A stretch of 41,994 nucleotides of DNA from positions 1-41,994 of the forward strand of contig CAKTVQ010000014.1 of the NCBI GenBank assembly GCA_934630375.1. The letters are read 5' to 3'. The stretch's first letter is position 1, and each line of letters begins with the position of its first letter. The notes below the pieces were generated by a model that had not been told where the DNA came from, searched no databases, and saw only the letters and a list, made by a program, of their open reading frames with translations. Below, in pieces: positions 7,903 to 17,303 of this stretch. The translations under genes and the position numbers were made by a program. The DNA is from an uncultured Collinsella sp. (lineage in GTDB: Bacteria; Actinomycetota; Coriobacteriia; Coriobacteriales; Coriobacteriaceae).

Positions 7903-9120
7903 TCAACGGTCATCGTCCTTCAGCAAGCGCCACAGCGTTGTTCGGCTTATGCCCAGCACCTCCGCCGCACGGGTTCGGTTGCCATGGAGATGGCCTACAA
8001 CCAGATGCGCGATATCTCGCTCGGTATCGATCAACGGTCGCAGGATATACAGGTCGCTTTCGAGTGTCGGGGCGCCAAAGGTTGCGGTCTTAATCACGTC
8101 CTCTTGGGCTAGCACTTCCTCCGCCACAGCGCGATCCACCGTGCCCGCCCCCACCAATATATACAGTCGTTCCGAGACCTCGCGGAGCTGCAGGTAATTG
8201 CGCGGCCAGCGGTAAGCATCGAGCGCCTTCGTCGCCGCGGCAGACAGCGTGGGCGCTGCCGTCCCAAATGCATCAGCGAGATATTCCAAATACCGCGCAA
8301 CCTTCGTCGACGCGGCTCCCTGCTCGGCGATTGCCGGTGCCACGCCCACCGCACAGGCGAAGCGCTCGGTCACAAAGGCGGCTTGATCACTTTCGCTGCC
8401 ACCCGGCATGTCATTCGCCGTCAGCACCACATGACAGCGCGTCGCCAACACGGTGTCGGCCATCGTGGAAACGAGCTCGCGGAGGCGCTGGGGGCCAACC
8501 GCATTCCAGCCCGCAATGCAAAGTGTCAGCCCCGTTTGGAACAGCGGCGATTCGGCGCTTTTGAGCACGTGGCGCCAGCCGCGATCGGTGAGCTCATCGA
8601 GCGCAACGGCAACAAAGGGCTGATCGGCAAAAGGGCCATCCAGATAGAGGCGCTTGGCAATCTCGACCTGGCCCGCGCCCAGCTCGCCCTCGAGCATAAG
8701 GGGCACACCGCGCGCATAGCTCTCGGCGACCGGCGCAGCCACCGCGGCCGCCCCCTCAACGATGCCGTACGCGCTCGATTCGTAGCGGGCCTCAACTTCG
8801 TCGGCATTGAGCCACTCGATGCCCGCATGTGCCGCGGCGCCGCGCACCTCGCGGACCACGACGACCCAAAGGCCCCCGCCCTCTTTGTCGGTGGGGCGAA
8901 CGGTCAGGCTCAGGCGCGTACCCGCACGTCCCATAACCAGGCGCGCGCCGTCTCCTATACGGTCGAGGCGCTCAGCGACAAAAGCCGCCACACCCCGCTC
9001 AAGCGCCGCGTCATTCATGGTCGAAATCGCGACGTCCCCACGCGCATCGATTGCCAATGCCGAGGCCCCGGCAGCAGCCAGGGCCTCGGTCAAGATGTTC
9101 AGCTTGGCATCGCTGTCCAT
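7903..9120 (-). CDS. Fis-type transcriptional regulator with degenerate AAA+ domain
   Basis: A 405-residue protein built like a bacterial enhancer-binding protein, but with damaged ATPase motifs. Residues 1-100 form a Roadblock- or PAS-like sensor region that is not recognised. The central region carries GELGAGQVE at about 145-153, which corresponds to the Walker A GExGxGKE with Gln151 in place of the essential Lys. No GAFTGA loop for sigma-54 contact is visible. The last 30 residues are a clear Fis-type helix-turn-helix (HGNRTRAAEVLGISRTTLWR). It is therefore more likely a sigma-54-independent DNA-binding regulator than a true activator. The start ATG 9120 has GGAGACGGGG upstream. Its targets are unknown. 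Confidence 0.8.
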   Translation of the reverse strand: MDSDAKLNILTEALAAAGASALAIDARGDVAISTMNDAALERGVAAFVAERLDRIGDGARLVMGRAGTRLSLTVRPTDKEGGGLWVVVVREVRGAAAHAGIEWLNADEVEARYESSAYGIVEGAAAVAAPVAESYARGVPLMLEGELGAGQVEIAKRLYLDGPFADQPFVAVALDELTDRGWRHVLKSAESPLFQTGLTLCIAGWNAVGPQRLRELVSTMADTVLATRCHVVLTANDMPGGSESDQAAFVTERFACAVGVAPAIAEQGAASTKVARYLEYLADAFGTAAPTLSAAATKALDAYRWPRNYLQLREVSERLYILVGAGTVDRAVAEEVLAQEDVIKTATFGAPTLESDLYILRPLIDTERDIAHLVVGHLHGNRTRAAEVLGISRTTLWRLLKDDDR

Positions 9121-9242
9121 GGTTCGCCCCGTCTCCAGCCACGACCCTTATCTGTGGCTTGGCATCTCAAGTGTTTCAAAATTGAACGATATTGCTCACC
9201 AAACACTATAGGGCAGAAAGCGCCGTCCTGCGAGTATAGGTG

Positions 9243-9377
9243 TTGCCCCGCATCGCCATCCTGGCGGGGCGATAAGAGCTCTTCGGGACTTATAAACCTG
9301 CGGACAAGCCATACCCGCAAGAGCTCCTATCGCTCCACCGCAGGCATGCGCTCACCAGCACGCAGCACGCAGCACGC
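9243..9377. repeat. interleaved inverted repeats and a 7-bp tandem repeat
   Basis: The 272-base gap between the Fis-type regulator and the YeiH gene holds three structures. GCCCCGC/GCGGGGC forms a stem at 9245-9270. CGATAAGAGCTCTT (9270-9283) pairs with AAGAGCTCCTATCG (9319-9332) with one mismatch. CCTGCGG (9297-9303) pairs with CCGCAGG (9338-9344), interleaved with the previous pair. Three tandem AGCACGC units lie at 9357-9377. No T run suggests a simple terminator. Confidence 0.5.
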
Positions 9378-9392
9378 AGATAAGCTACTTCT

Positions 9393-10427
9393 CTACCAGA
9401 TTCCCAGCACGTGCTGCATTCCCAAACTCATGCACGCAATGCCAATCCAGCAGCAAAAGCCCAGCGCGATGGGCTTGCCGCCCTTTTTGACCAGCTCGAC
9501 GATATCGGTATTAAAACCAATAGCCGCCATGGCCATCACAATAAAGAACTTCGACAGCTCCTTGATGGGCGCCGTAAAGGACGCGGGAAGCTGAAACACC
9601 GTGGTGATCACGCTCGCCAGCACAAAGAACAGCACAAACATGGGAAACGCGCGTTTGAGGGAGAACGTGCTTTTGGCGTCGCCACCGGCCTTGCGCGCCA
9701 GATGCATCTGCCAGCAAGCAAGCGCCAGCGTGATGGGAATGATGGCCAGCGTCCTGGTGAGCTTGACCACCGTGGCGCTCTCGAGCACATTGGCGCCGGG
9801 ATGCATGCTGTCCCAGGCGCTCGCCGCAGCCGTTACCGATGAGGTGTCGTTGATGGCGGTGCCGGCAAACAGGCCAAAGCCCTCGTTGGTCAGCCCGAGC
9901 ATACCGCCGAGCGTTGGAAACACGAGCGCCGCGATAACGTTAAACAGGAAGATGACCGAAATAGCCTGGGCAATCTCGCGATCGTCGGCATCGATGACGG
10001 GTGCGGTCGCGGCGATGGCCGAACCGCCGCAAATCGACGAACCCACACCCACAAGCGTCGCGATCTTGCCCGGCACGTTCATAACGCGGCAGAGCACAAA
10101 GGCGATGACAAGCGAGGTCGAGATCGTCGCCACGATAATCGGCAGCGACTGGGCGCCCTTGGACAGAATCTGGGAGAGGTTCATGCCAAAGCCAAGCAGG
10201 ATAACCGCGTACTGCAAGACTTTTTTAGACGTATAGGTGACACCGGCGGCGAGCTGTTCGCGATGATTCTTGGGAAAAACAAGCGCCAGGACCATGCCGA
10301 AGAGGATGGCAAATACCGGCCCGCCGACCACCTCAATCTGTTTGCCGAGCAACGTCGCGGGGATAGCGATGATCAGGCAGAACAAGACGCCCTTCCAGCG
10401 CTCGCGTACGATATTCGCCAGTTGCAT
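9393..10427 (-). CDS. YeiH-family putative sulfate exporter
   Basis: A 344-residue polytopic membrane protein of the YeiH (UPF0324) family, often labelled putative sulfate exporter although the substrate is not established. About ten hydrophobic helices are visible, with family motifs VVGGPVFAILFGMVLAL, YAVILLGFGMNLSQI and VGVGSSICGGSAIAATAPVI. The last is the strongest family marker. The start ATG 10427 follows AGAAGGAA. The gene is divergent from a GntR regulator, which could control it; in proteobacteria this role is usually held by a LysR protein, so the pairing here is different. No terminator is evident before the repeats at 9243-9377. Confidence 0.88.
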   Translation of the reverse strand: MQLANIVRERWKGVLFCLIIAIPATLLGKQIEVVGGPVFAILFGMVLALVFPKNHREQLAAGVTYTSKKVLQYAVILLGFGMNLSQILSKGAQSLPIIVATISTSLVIAFVLCRVMNVPGKIATLVGVGSSICGGSAIAATAPVIDADDREIAQAISVIFLFNVIAALVFPTLGGMLGLTNEGFGLFAGTAINDTSSVTAAASAWDSMHPGANVLESATVVKLTRTLAIIPITLALACWQMHLARKAGGDAKSTFSLKRAFPMFVLFFVLASVITTVFQLPASFTAPIKELSKFFIVMAMAAIGFNTDIVELVKKGGKPIALGFCCWIGIACMSLGMQHVLGIW

Positions 10428-10620
10428 ATGGGATTCCTTCTTTCTATTTCACGTTTGCGACGGCTTATGATACGGCAACATCGAGCACAGTCTCGCGCAA
10501 ACAACGACGAAGATGCCGCAATAGTTCTCGGGCGACAGTCGAATTACTCACCGCGGAGAGCTGATTCGCGGCATAATAAACAACTGACATATGAGTTTGA
10601 TAGAACGGTTGCGAGGCACT

Positions 10621-11322
10621 ATGGAAGAATCGATGCACGTCGGCGAGCAAGAAACAAGCCTACAAGACCAGTCCTACCACACCATTCGACGCAAAATCGT
10701 CTACCTTGACTACAAGCCGGGCGAAAAGCTAGGCGTCAAGCAGCTTTGCGACGACCTAGATATGGGGCGCACCCCCGTGCGCGAGGCTTTGGTTCGTTTG
10801 GCGCAGGAAGGCCTGGTGCGTACCGTGCCCCAAAGTGGCACCTATGTCTCGCCCATCAACCTCACCCTTGCCGAGAGTGCCTGCTACATTCGCGAGCACC
10901 TGGAAAAGCAGGTAATTGTGGAGTGCTGCGCCCGTGCCACCTCGGCAGGCATCGAGCAGCTCGACCGCGCCATCGCGCTGCAGGAAAAGGCCATGGCCGA
11001 AGAGGATCGCATCGGCTTCTTTTTGAGCGACAACCTCATGCATCACATGATTTTTAGCATCGCATGCCGCAGCACCGTGTGGTCGTGGCTCGAGGAGACC
11101 AATGCCGACCTGGAGCGCTTCCGCTGGCTGCGCGCCGCCACGCAGGTTCTCGACAATCAGGACATCGTGAACGAGCACAAGCAGATTCGCCGCGCCATCG
11201 CCGGTCGCGACCCCATCGAAGCGAGCTTTTTAGTCAGCAAGCACCTGCATATGATGTTCCGCAACCAAACCGAGGTTCTGGACCAGTTCCCCGAGTACTT
11301 CGAGACCAGCAAGCTCCGCTAA
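10621..11322 (+). CDS. GntR-family transcriptional regulator (FadR/VanR-like)
   Basis: About 233 residues. The N-terminal winged helix (about residues 18-80) has TIRRKIVYLDYKPGEKL, MGRTPVREALVRLAQEGL and VPQSGTYVSPI, the GntR signature. The C-terminal all-helical ligand domain is of the FCD type and includes REHLEK, NLMHHMIF and the NEHKQIRRAI segment with metal-site histidines. The start is uncertain: ATG 10621 has a weak GCGAGG four bases upstream, while ATG 10591 adds ten residues but has no ribosome site. CATAAT at 10572-10577 could be a -10 box. It is divergent from the YeiH exporter and may regulate it; the effector is unknown. Confidence 0.88.
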   Translation: MEESMHVGEQETSLQDQSYHTIRRKIVYLDYKPGEKLGVKQLCDDLDMGRTPVREALVRLAQEGLVRTVPQSGTYVSPINLTLAESACYIREHLEKQVIVECCARATSAGIEQLDRAIALQEKAMAEEDRIGFFLSDNLMHHMIFSIACRSTVWSWLEETNADLERFRWLRAATQVLDNQDIVNEHKQIRRAIAGRDPIEASFLVSKHLHMMFRNQTEVLDQFPEYFETSKLR

Positions 11323-11329
11323 CCTGCCA

Positions 11330-11368
11330 AAACTACCACAAAGGGGACAGGCACCTTTGTGGTAGTTT
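11330..11368. repeat. GGGACAG-core palindrome (copy 2)
   Basis: AAACTACCACAAAGG and CCTTTGTGGTAGTTT are perfect 15-base arms around GGACAGGCA. It lies 8 bases after the GntR stop and could serve as its terminator on the plus strand (GTTTCT follows). The core matches the palindrome at 13449-13487 while the arms differ. Confidence 0.7.
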
Positions 11369-11376
11369 CTCCGTAC

Positions 11377-11417
11377 AAAAAGGCCCGGCTCCGTCTGATG
11401 ACGCGGAGCCGGGCCTT
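11377..11417 (-). terminator. glmS terminator
   Basis: On the minus strand AAGGCCCGGCTCCGCGTC pairs with GACGGAGCCGGGCCTT and is followed by TTT. It begins about 24 bases after the glmS stop. Confidence 0.9.
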
Positions 11418-11419
11418 AG

Positions 11420-11437
11420 TCGTTAGAACGGCGGAAC
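11420..11437 (-). repeat. 18-mer repeat three bases after the glmS stop
   Basis: The minus strand reads GTTCCGCCGTTCTAACGA, starting three bases after the glmS stop codon. The same 18 bases start three bases after the amino-acid permease stop (29382-29365), and again occur at 7101-7118. Confidence 0.7.
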
Positions 11438-11440
11438 CAA

Positions 11441-13288
<1,848 letters not shown>

Positions 13289-13347
13289 AAGATAAATCCC
13301 TTCGTTCGCGTGACTGCAAGACGTCCACGCACAAGGGGCGCTGAGAC

Positions 13348-13421
13348 GTACAACGTTCGAGTATTGTACTCACGCAAACGCAAGCTGATATACCAGAAGT
13401 GGTATCTCAACTTAGATACCA
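13348..13421 (-). promoter_or_regulatory. putative glmS promoter region with three palindromes
   Basis: GTACAA/TTGTAC arms enclose 10 bases at 13348-13369 and include TACAAT, a possible minus-strand -10 box (13363-13368). Further upstream, ATACCA/TGGTAT (13390-13405) overlaps TGGTATCT/AGATACCA (13400-13421). No convincing -35 box is seen, so the promoter call is tentative; the palindromes are real. Confidence 0.4.
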
Positions 13422-13440
13422 CCCGATGCACACACGTCCA

Positions 13441-13500
13441 GCCGCCCCAAACCATCACAAAGGGGACAGGCACCTTTGTGGTGGTTTGGACCGGGGCGGC
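13441..13500. repeat. GGGACAG-core palindrome (copy 3), with outer GC clamp
   Basis: AAACCATCACAAAGG and CCTTTGTGGTGGTTT enclose GGACAGGCA, with one mismatch in the arms. An outer pair, GCCGCCCC (13441-13448) and GGGGCGGC (13493-13500), extends the stem. The inner core is identical to that at 11330-11368. Confidence 0.7.
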
Positions 13501-13518
13501 GCTCTGTCCCAGCGAAAG

Positions 13519-13657
13519 ATCTCGATCTGTAACATCTGGGGCTCCGGAAGCCGGCTTAGTGTTACAGATCGAGACATTACAGTTCGGCCCCTGCACTATG
13601 TCTCGATCTGTAACAGGTAGAGCCGGTTTTGCCGTCCAGGTGTTACAGATCGAGACA
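13519..13657. repeat. two tandem hairpins sharing a TGTTACAGATCGAGACA arm
   Basis: The 17-mer TGTTACAGATCGAGACA occurs at 13560-13576 and 13641-13657. Its complement occurs at 13599-13615, and nearly complete (ATCTCGATCTGTAACAT) at 13519-13535. They form two successive hairpins, 13520-13576 and 13599-13657, with unrelated GC-rich loops that contain GGAAGCCGGC and AGAGCCGG. No gene is supported; reading frames through it are repeats of the arm. Confidence 0.7.
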
Positions 13658-13680
13658 ATTGAAGGCCCAGGCAGCTCAAA

Positions 13681-13781
13681 CCACCACAAAGGTGTCTGCC
13701 CCCTTCGTGGTGGCCGCGCTGGCAACGGCGTTTCCCCAGATAAAACCTGCCAAAATAAACCTGTCCCTTTTTGGTAGGTTT
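13681..13781. repeat. GGGACAG-type palindromes (copies 4 and 5)
   Basis: CCACCAC (13681-13687) pairs with GTGGTGG at 13707-13713 around AAAGGTGTCTGCCCCCTTC, a diverged core. A second palindrome at 13743-13781 has AAACCTGCCAAAA and TTTTTGGTAGGTTT arms, and on the minus strand contains AAGGGACAGG. The second sits directly upstream of the LacI promoter. Confidence 0.6.
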
Positions 13782-13785
13782 GGGA

Positions 13786-13794
13786 TGCTACAAT
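13786..13794 (+). promoter_or_regulatory. extended -10 box for the LacI regulator
   Basis: TGCTACAAT is an extended -10 element 36 bases before the start codon of the regulator. No good -35 box is present; the adjacent palindrome occupies its place. Confidence 0.45.
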
Positions 13795-13829
13795 CTGGCT
13801 TGTACTTGAAACGCATCAAAGGGGCCGCT

Positions 13830-14942
13830 ATGGCAAAGGTAAAAATCAGCGACGTCGCGCGCGAGGCCGGGGTTTCGTTGGGCACGGTTTCCAACGCGCT
13901 CAACCATCCCGAAAAGCTGCGCCCCGAGACCCTCAAGCTCATCAACGAGACCATCAATCGCCTTGGCTACCTGCCCAACCAAAGTGCCCGTCAGCTCGCA
14001 GGCGGCACCACCAAGTCCTTTGGCCTGGTCCTCCCCCGTCTCGATCACGGCTTTTCGCTCCAGATTGCCAGCGGTGCCCACAACGAGGCACGCAAGCACG
14101 GCTATGACTTGCTCATCGCCAACGCCGATAACGACGGCATTCTCCAGGACCATTACCTGCGCTACTTTATGGGCACGCAGATGTCCGGCGTCATGGTTCA
14201 GCCCATGGCGTCCCCCGACTGGCACCCCGCTATGACCAAGATGCCCGTGCCGATTGTCCATCTGGACATCCACTGTTCCGAACCCGGTTATTACGTAGCC
14301 GCCGACAACGAGGCACAGGGGCGCATTATCGCCGAGCTCGCCGTTGCTCGTGGCGCACGCCATATCACCGTTGTGGGCAGAGCGGCATTTATGCAGCTCA
14401 CCCTGCGCGTACTTGGCATCCACAAGGCCCTTGCCCTGTACCCCGATATCAAGATCGAAGTCATCGACGCCGGCGAATGGAATACCGCTGCCGACGGCTA
14501 CAGCATCGGCGCCCAGATTGCCGAGCGCTCCGGCGACGAGCGCCCCGATTTTGTCATCGGCCTGACCGACGTACTGGCGTCGGGCGTTATCTCGGCGCTG
14601 ATAGACAAAGGCATCTCCGTCCCCGAGCAGGTCCGCGTGGCCGGCTGCGACGGCAATCCACTTGCCTGGAGCGGGTCGGTCCCCCTTACCACCGTGGCGC
14701 CGCCGGGCTACGAAATTGGCCGCAAGGGTGTTCAATTGCTCATGGAGCAAATCGAGAACAAGGCGCCGGCAAAGACCAAGCACGTCCGCATCGGCTCTGC
14801 AGCGCGCACCGTCACCGCGGTCACAGCCATCGAGGACATCAACCGCCAAGAACTCGTGCGGCCGTTCCTGCTGGAACGCGCCAGCACCCAGGCAAGCAAC
14901 CACGCCGAAGCCACCGCCATCAACCTGGGCGCCTACCTTTAG
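13830..14942 (+). CDS. LacI-family transcriptional regulator
   Basis: A 370-residue regulator of sugar-related genes. The N-terminal LacI helix-turn-helix is clear (VKISDVAREAGVSLGTVSNALNHPEKL), followed by the hinge NRLGYLPNQSARQLAGG. The rest is a periplasmic-binding-protein-like effector domain with GVMVQPMASP, GLTDVLASGVISALIDKGI and AGCDGNPLAW. The C-terminus extends about 30 residues beyond the usual end. The start ATG 13830 has AAAGGGG nine bases upstream. It ends in a four-base tail-to-tail overlap with a HAD phosphatase. No neighbouring transporter points to its effector, so its target may be elsewhere. Confidence 0.92.
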   Translation: MAKVKISDVAREAGVSLGTVSNALNHPEKLRPETLKLINETINRLGYLPNQSARQLAGGTTKSFGLVLPRLDHGFSLQIASGAHNEARKHGYDLLIANADNDGILQDHYLRYFMGTQMSGVMVQPMASPDWHPAMTKMPVPIVHLDIHCSEPGYYVAADNEAQGRIIAELAVARGARHITVVGRAAFMQLTLRVLGIHKALALYPDIKIEVIDAGEWNTAADGYSIGAQIAERSGDERPDFVIGLTDVLASGVISALIDKGISVPEQVRVAGCDGNPLAWSGSVPLTTVAPPGYEIGRKGVQLLMEQIENKAPAKTKHVRIGSAARTVTAVTAIEDINRQELVRPFLLERASTQASNHAEATAINLGAYL

Positions 14943-15589
14943 CGCACGGCCTTGACCGCCGCCGTCAGATCGAACAGCGTGTCGAGCACGGCATCACAGC
15001 CATCCACAACGTCCTGCGGCAGCGGGACGATATCGGGCACGGCAAAGACATGGCAGCCGGCTGTAATGCCCGAAACACAGCCGTTGCGTGAGTCCTCGAC
15101 CACGGCGCATTCCTCGGGGGCAAAGCCCGCGCGCTCGCAGGCAAGCAGATACATCTCGGGATCGGGCTTGCCGTGCACGACGTCCTCGCCGCAAGTCACC
15201 GTCTCAAACTTGTCAAAGAGGCCGACCATCTTAAGGTTGCGCTCGGCCGTAACGAGGCGCGACGACGTTGCAAGGCCCACGTGATAGCCCGCAGCCAGCA
15301 GCTCGTCTATGCACTCGGCAGCGCCGGCCTTAAGCTCCAGATCGGTCTTGACCATCTCGTCGCGAATCTCCTTGTGGCGATGATAGAGCGCCTCGGCGGT
15401 TTCTCTGCTGCCGTAATGCGCCTCAAGGATGTCCATGACATCGGGCAGTGTGCGACCGATAAATTGATGAATCAGCGTGTCATCAATCGCGAGCCCCAGC
15501 TCGGCAGCGCCCGCCTTCCACGCCTTAATACCCAGTCGCTCGGTGTCGACCAGCGTTCCATCCATATCAAAAATGACAGCCTTGATCAT
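14939..15589 (-). CDS. HAD-superfamily phosphatase, beta-phosphoglucomutase-like
   Basis: A 216-residue HAD hydrolase. Motif I is FDMDGTLVDTE (nucleophile Asp8), motif II ATSSR, motif III lysine in HGKPDPEMYLLA and motif IV VVEDSRNG. The helical cap between residues 15 and 85 is of the type found in beta-phosphoglucomutases and sugar phosphatases. The conserved Arg and His of true beta-phosphoglucomutases are not obvious, so a phosphatase on a sugar phosphate is more likely. Start ATG 15589. The stop shares four bases (TTAG) with the LacI stop on the other strand, leaving no room for terminators. An AT-rich palindromic stretch near 15647-15663 lies upstream. Confidence 0.9.
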   Translation of the reverse strand: MIKAVIFDMDGTLVDTERLGIKAWKAGAAELGLAIDDTLIHQFIGRTLPDVMDILEAHYGSRETAEALYHRHKEIRDEMVKTDLELKAGAAECIDELLAAGYHVGLATSSRLVTAERNLKMVGLFDKFETVTCGEDVVHGKPDPEMYLLACERAGFAPEECAVVEDSRNGCVSGITAGCHVFAVPDIVPLPQDVVDGCDAVLDTLFDLTAAVKAVR

Positions 15590-15756
15590 TTCGGTCCCCC
15601 CCCATTGGCTTGCATTGCCGCTACTCTACCGCACTTTACGAACTTGTATATAACGTATATACATATTGCACTTTCGTTACATAGATAGAAGTCTTATGGC
15701 GAGCGGCTCGGTAGGATTATAGTTTCGTCCGAGCTTTCAACTGTAAGGAACGTTTC

Positions 15757-16635
15757 ATGCTTTCAAACACCACCGCACCCGCAGAGGAGCTTCAGAACAA
15801 ACTCGCAGCGCTCGAGCAGCTGCTTTTGGCATATGGACGCGTCGCCATCGGCTTTTCCGGCGGCGTCGACAGCAGCTTTTTGGCCGCCGTTTGCTCCCGC
15901 ACCATGCCCGCCAACACCCTTCTCGTCCATCTCACCACGCCGCTCATCGGCACGCCCGAGCAGGCTTCGTTTGAGCGATCTGTTGACGGACAAGCCGATG
16001 AGGGCCCGCATTTTAAGCTTCCGGTGCTTAATCTTTCGGTTGACCAGCTCCAGCTTCCCCAGGTTGCCTGCAATGACGCCGACCGCTGCTATCACTGCAA
16101 GCGCGCCGGCTTCACCGCCATCGTCAACCACGCCAAGTCACTGGGTTTCCCCACCGTCATCGACGGCAGCAACGCGAGCGACCGCGGCGACTACCGCCCC
16201 GGCATGCGTGCCGCCGAGGAGCTCGGCGTGCGCTCGCCTCTTATGGAGGTCGGCTTTACCAAGGAAGAGGAGCGCGAGCTGCTGCGCGCATGGGGCTATC
16301 CCGTTTGGAACCTACCCGCCGGCGCCTGCCTTGCCACGCGCATCCCCACGGGCGAGAAGCTTACGCGCGAGAAGGTCGACCTGATTCGCGCCTGCGAGGA
16401 TTACCTGCACGACCTTGACCTTTCGCAGGTCCGCGCGCGCCTGGTCGGCGGCTGCATGCATATCGAGGCAGCCCCGTCCGACGTCGCCAAGATTGCCGCC
16501 CTCGGTGGCACCCCAGTCGACGCCGAAGGCAAAACCCCGCTGCCCGCCGCCATCGAATCCGCCCTACGCAACCTAGGCTGCGGCCACATCTCCCCCGAGG
16601 TAACCCCCTACATCCACGGAGCCATGAATCAATAA
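15757..16635 (+). CDS. larE: LarE-type sulfur transferase (nickel-pincer cofactor synthesis)
   Basis: A 292-residue PP-loop ATPase of the LarE family, which inserts sulfur into the pyridinium-derived precursor of the nickel-pincer nucleotide used by lactate racemase. The PP-loop is SGGVDSS at 34-40. GSNASDRGDYRPGMRAAEE and LPAGACLATRIPTGEKLT are strong LarE markers. Cys191 matches the sulfur-donor cysteine. Cys111 and Cys114 (CYHC) add a CxxC pair, which may mean the iron-sulfur-dependent class rather than the sacrificial class; that is inference. AAGGAA six bases before ATG 15757 supports the start. No larA, larB or larC lies in the window, so it is an orphan here. Confidence 0.9.
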   Translation: MLSNTTAPAEELQNKLAALEQLLLAYGRVAIGFSGGVDSSFLAAVCSRTMPANTLLVHLTTPLIGTPEQASFERSVDGQADEGPHFKLPVLNLSVDQLQLPQVACNDADRCYHCKRAGFTAIVNHAKSLGFPTVIDGSNASDRGDYRPGMRAAEELGVRSPLMEVGFTKEEERELLRAWGYPVWNLPAGACLATRIPTGEKLTREKVDLIRACEDYLHDLDLSQVRARLVGGCMHIEAAPSDVAKIAALGGTPVDAEGKTPLPAAIESALRNLGCGHISPEVTPYIHGAMNQ

Positions 16636-16647
16636 GCAACGCCCAAT

Positions 16648-16716
16648 AAGTTGCGGTGAAATAGTTCCTGTTTAACGGCTTTTTGCGCCCAAACAGGAAC
16701 TATTCCACCGCAACTT
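16648..16716. repeat. long palindrome after larE
   Basis: AAGTTGCGGTG plus AATAGTTCCTGTTT pairs with AAACAGGAACTATT plus CACCGCAACTT, with a single A/C mismatch in each 26-base arm. The loop is 17 bases. No T run follows, so it is not a standard terminator, although it is the first structure after larE. Confidence 0.7.
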
Positions 16717-16777
16717 CCAAATGATCATTCGAAGCCGGTTGCCTTGAACCGTGAATCGGACTGCTCGCCACGAAATG

Positions 16778-16916
16778 GGCCTATTTACTACGTTTCACTG
16801 GCCACCCTCGACCATGCCGAAAAACACGAAATTAAAACCGCAGGTAGACGGCTTACCGATTTTCAGAAAACACGGCCATGGTCGACCGGTGCGGGTCAAA
16901 CGTAGTAGATAGGCCG
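16778..16916. repeat. large imperfect inverted repeat with TACTACGTTT arms
   Basis: Left arm 16778-16819 and right arm 16873-16916 pair over about 42 bases: GGCCTAT, TACTACGTTT and TCGACCATG match their complements, broken by short mismatches. The loop is about 53 bases and AT-rich. A 67-codon frame across it has no family features and is not called a gene. Confidence 0.65.
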
Positions 16917-16948
16917 TTTTTGTGGCGCGACACCAGATCGGTCTTTTT

Positions 16949-17006
16949 GGACGGGACTTTTTGACTATTTGCGCCAGCCTAGTTGCCCAACTAGTCAAAA
17001 AAGCCC
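16949..17006. repeat. hairpin with CTTTTTGACTA arms
   Basis: GGGACTTTTTGACTA (from about 16953) pairs with TAGTCAAAAAAGCCCC ending near 17006; the loop is about 22 bases. T and A runs lie within the arms, so it could end transcription from either side. Confidence 0.5.
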
Positions 17007-17054
17007 CGCCCTAAATTAACTAATTCAGGTTGAGCATAAGTGAGCGAGCGAGTT

Positions 17055-17187
17055 CCGGGTGCGGCAAGGTGACGTGAAACAAGCGGGCGCTGACCTTTTG
17101 GTCGCGCCCGTGAAGCTGAACGTCAGATTGCCGTGCCCGGGGCCTGCGCAGCGCCAAGCAGTTACGCCGTTTGTAAAACGGCGTAAC
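17055..17187 (+). repeat. structured intergenic element (variant copy) plus second hairpin
   Basis: Outer stem CCGGG-TG-CGGCAA (17055-17067) pairs with TTGCCG-TG-CCCGG (17128-17140), with a TG/TG internal loop. A GG/GA internal loop follows, then stem TGACGT/ACGTCA (17070-17075, 17120-17125). The apical hairpin (GGGCGC, TGACC, loop TTTT, GGTC, GCGCCC) differs in sequence from other copies. A second hairpin, GTTACGCCGTTT/AAACGGCGTAAC, follows at 17161-17187 after the spacer GCGCAGCGCCAAGCA. It lies downstream of the sugar operon. The remaining gap to 17303 holds no gene. Confidence 0.7.
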
Positions 17188-17303
17188 CTATAGGTTTATT
17201 TTGGTCGGTTTTATCTGGGCAAACGCAAGCAGGGCCGCTGCGCTTATGGCGTCGCGGCCCTTTTCCTTGGAGAAGGATCGATTAATGGAACGGAGAACCC
17301 GTT

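Noticed and set aside
9357..9377. Three AGCACGC units as a possible iteron or binding site
   Set aside because: Too few and too short to support an origin or operator; noted only as a small tandem repeat.
13289..13829. Possible glmS ribozyme or riboswitch upstream of glmS
   Set aside because: No glmS ribozyme core was recognised; the gap is filled by palindromes and promoter-like sequence.
16795..16998. 67-codon minus-strand frame between larE and the EIIA gene
   Set aside because: Lies across a large inverted repeat and a hairpin, without ribosome site or recognisable features.
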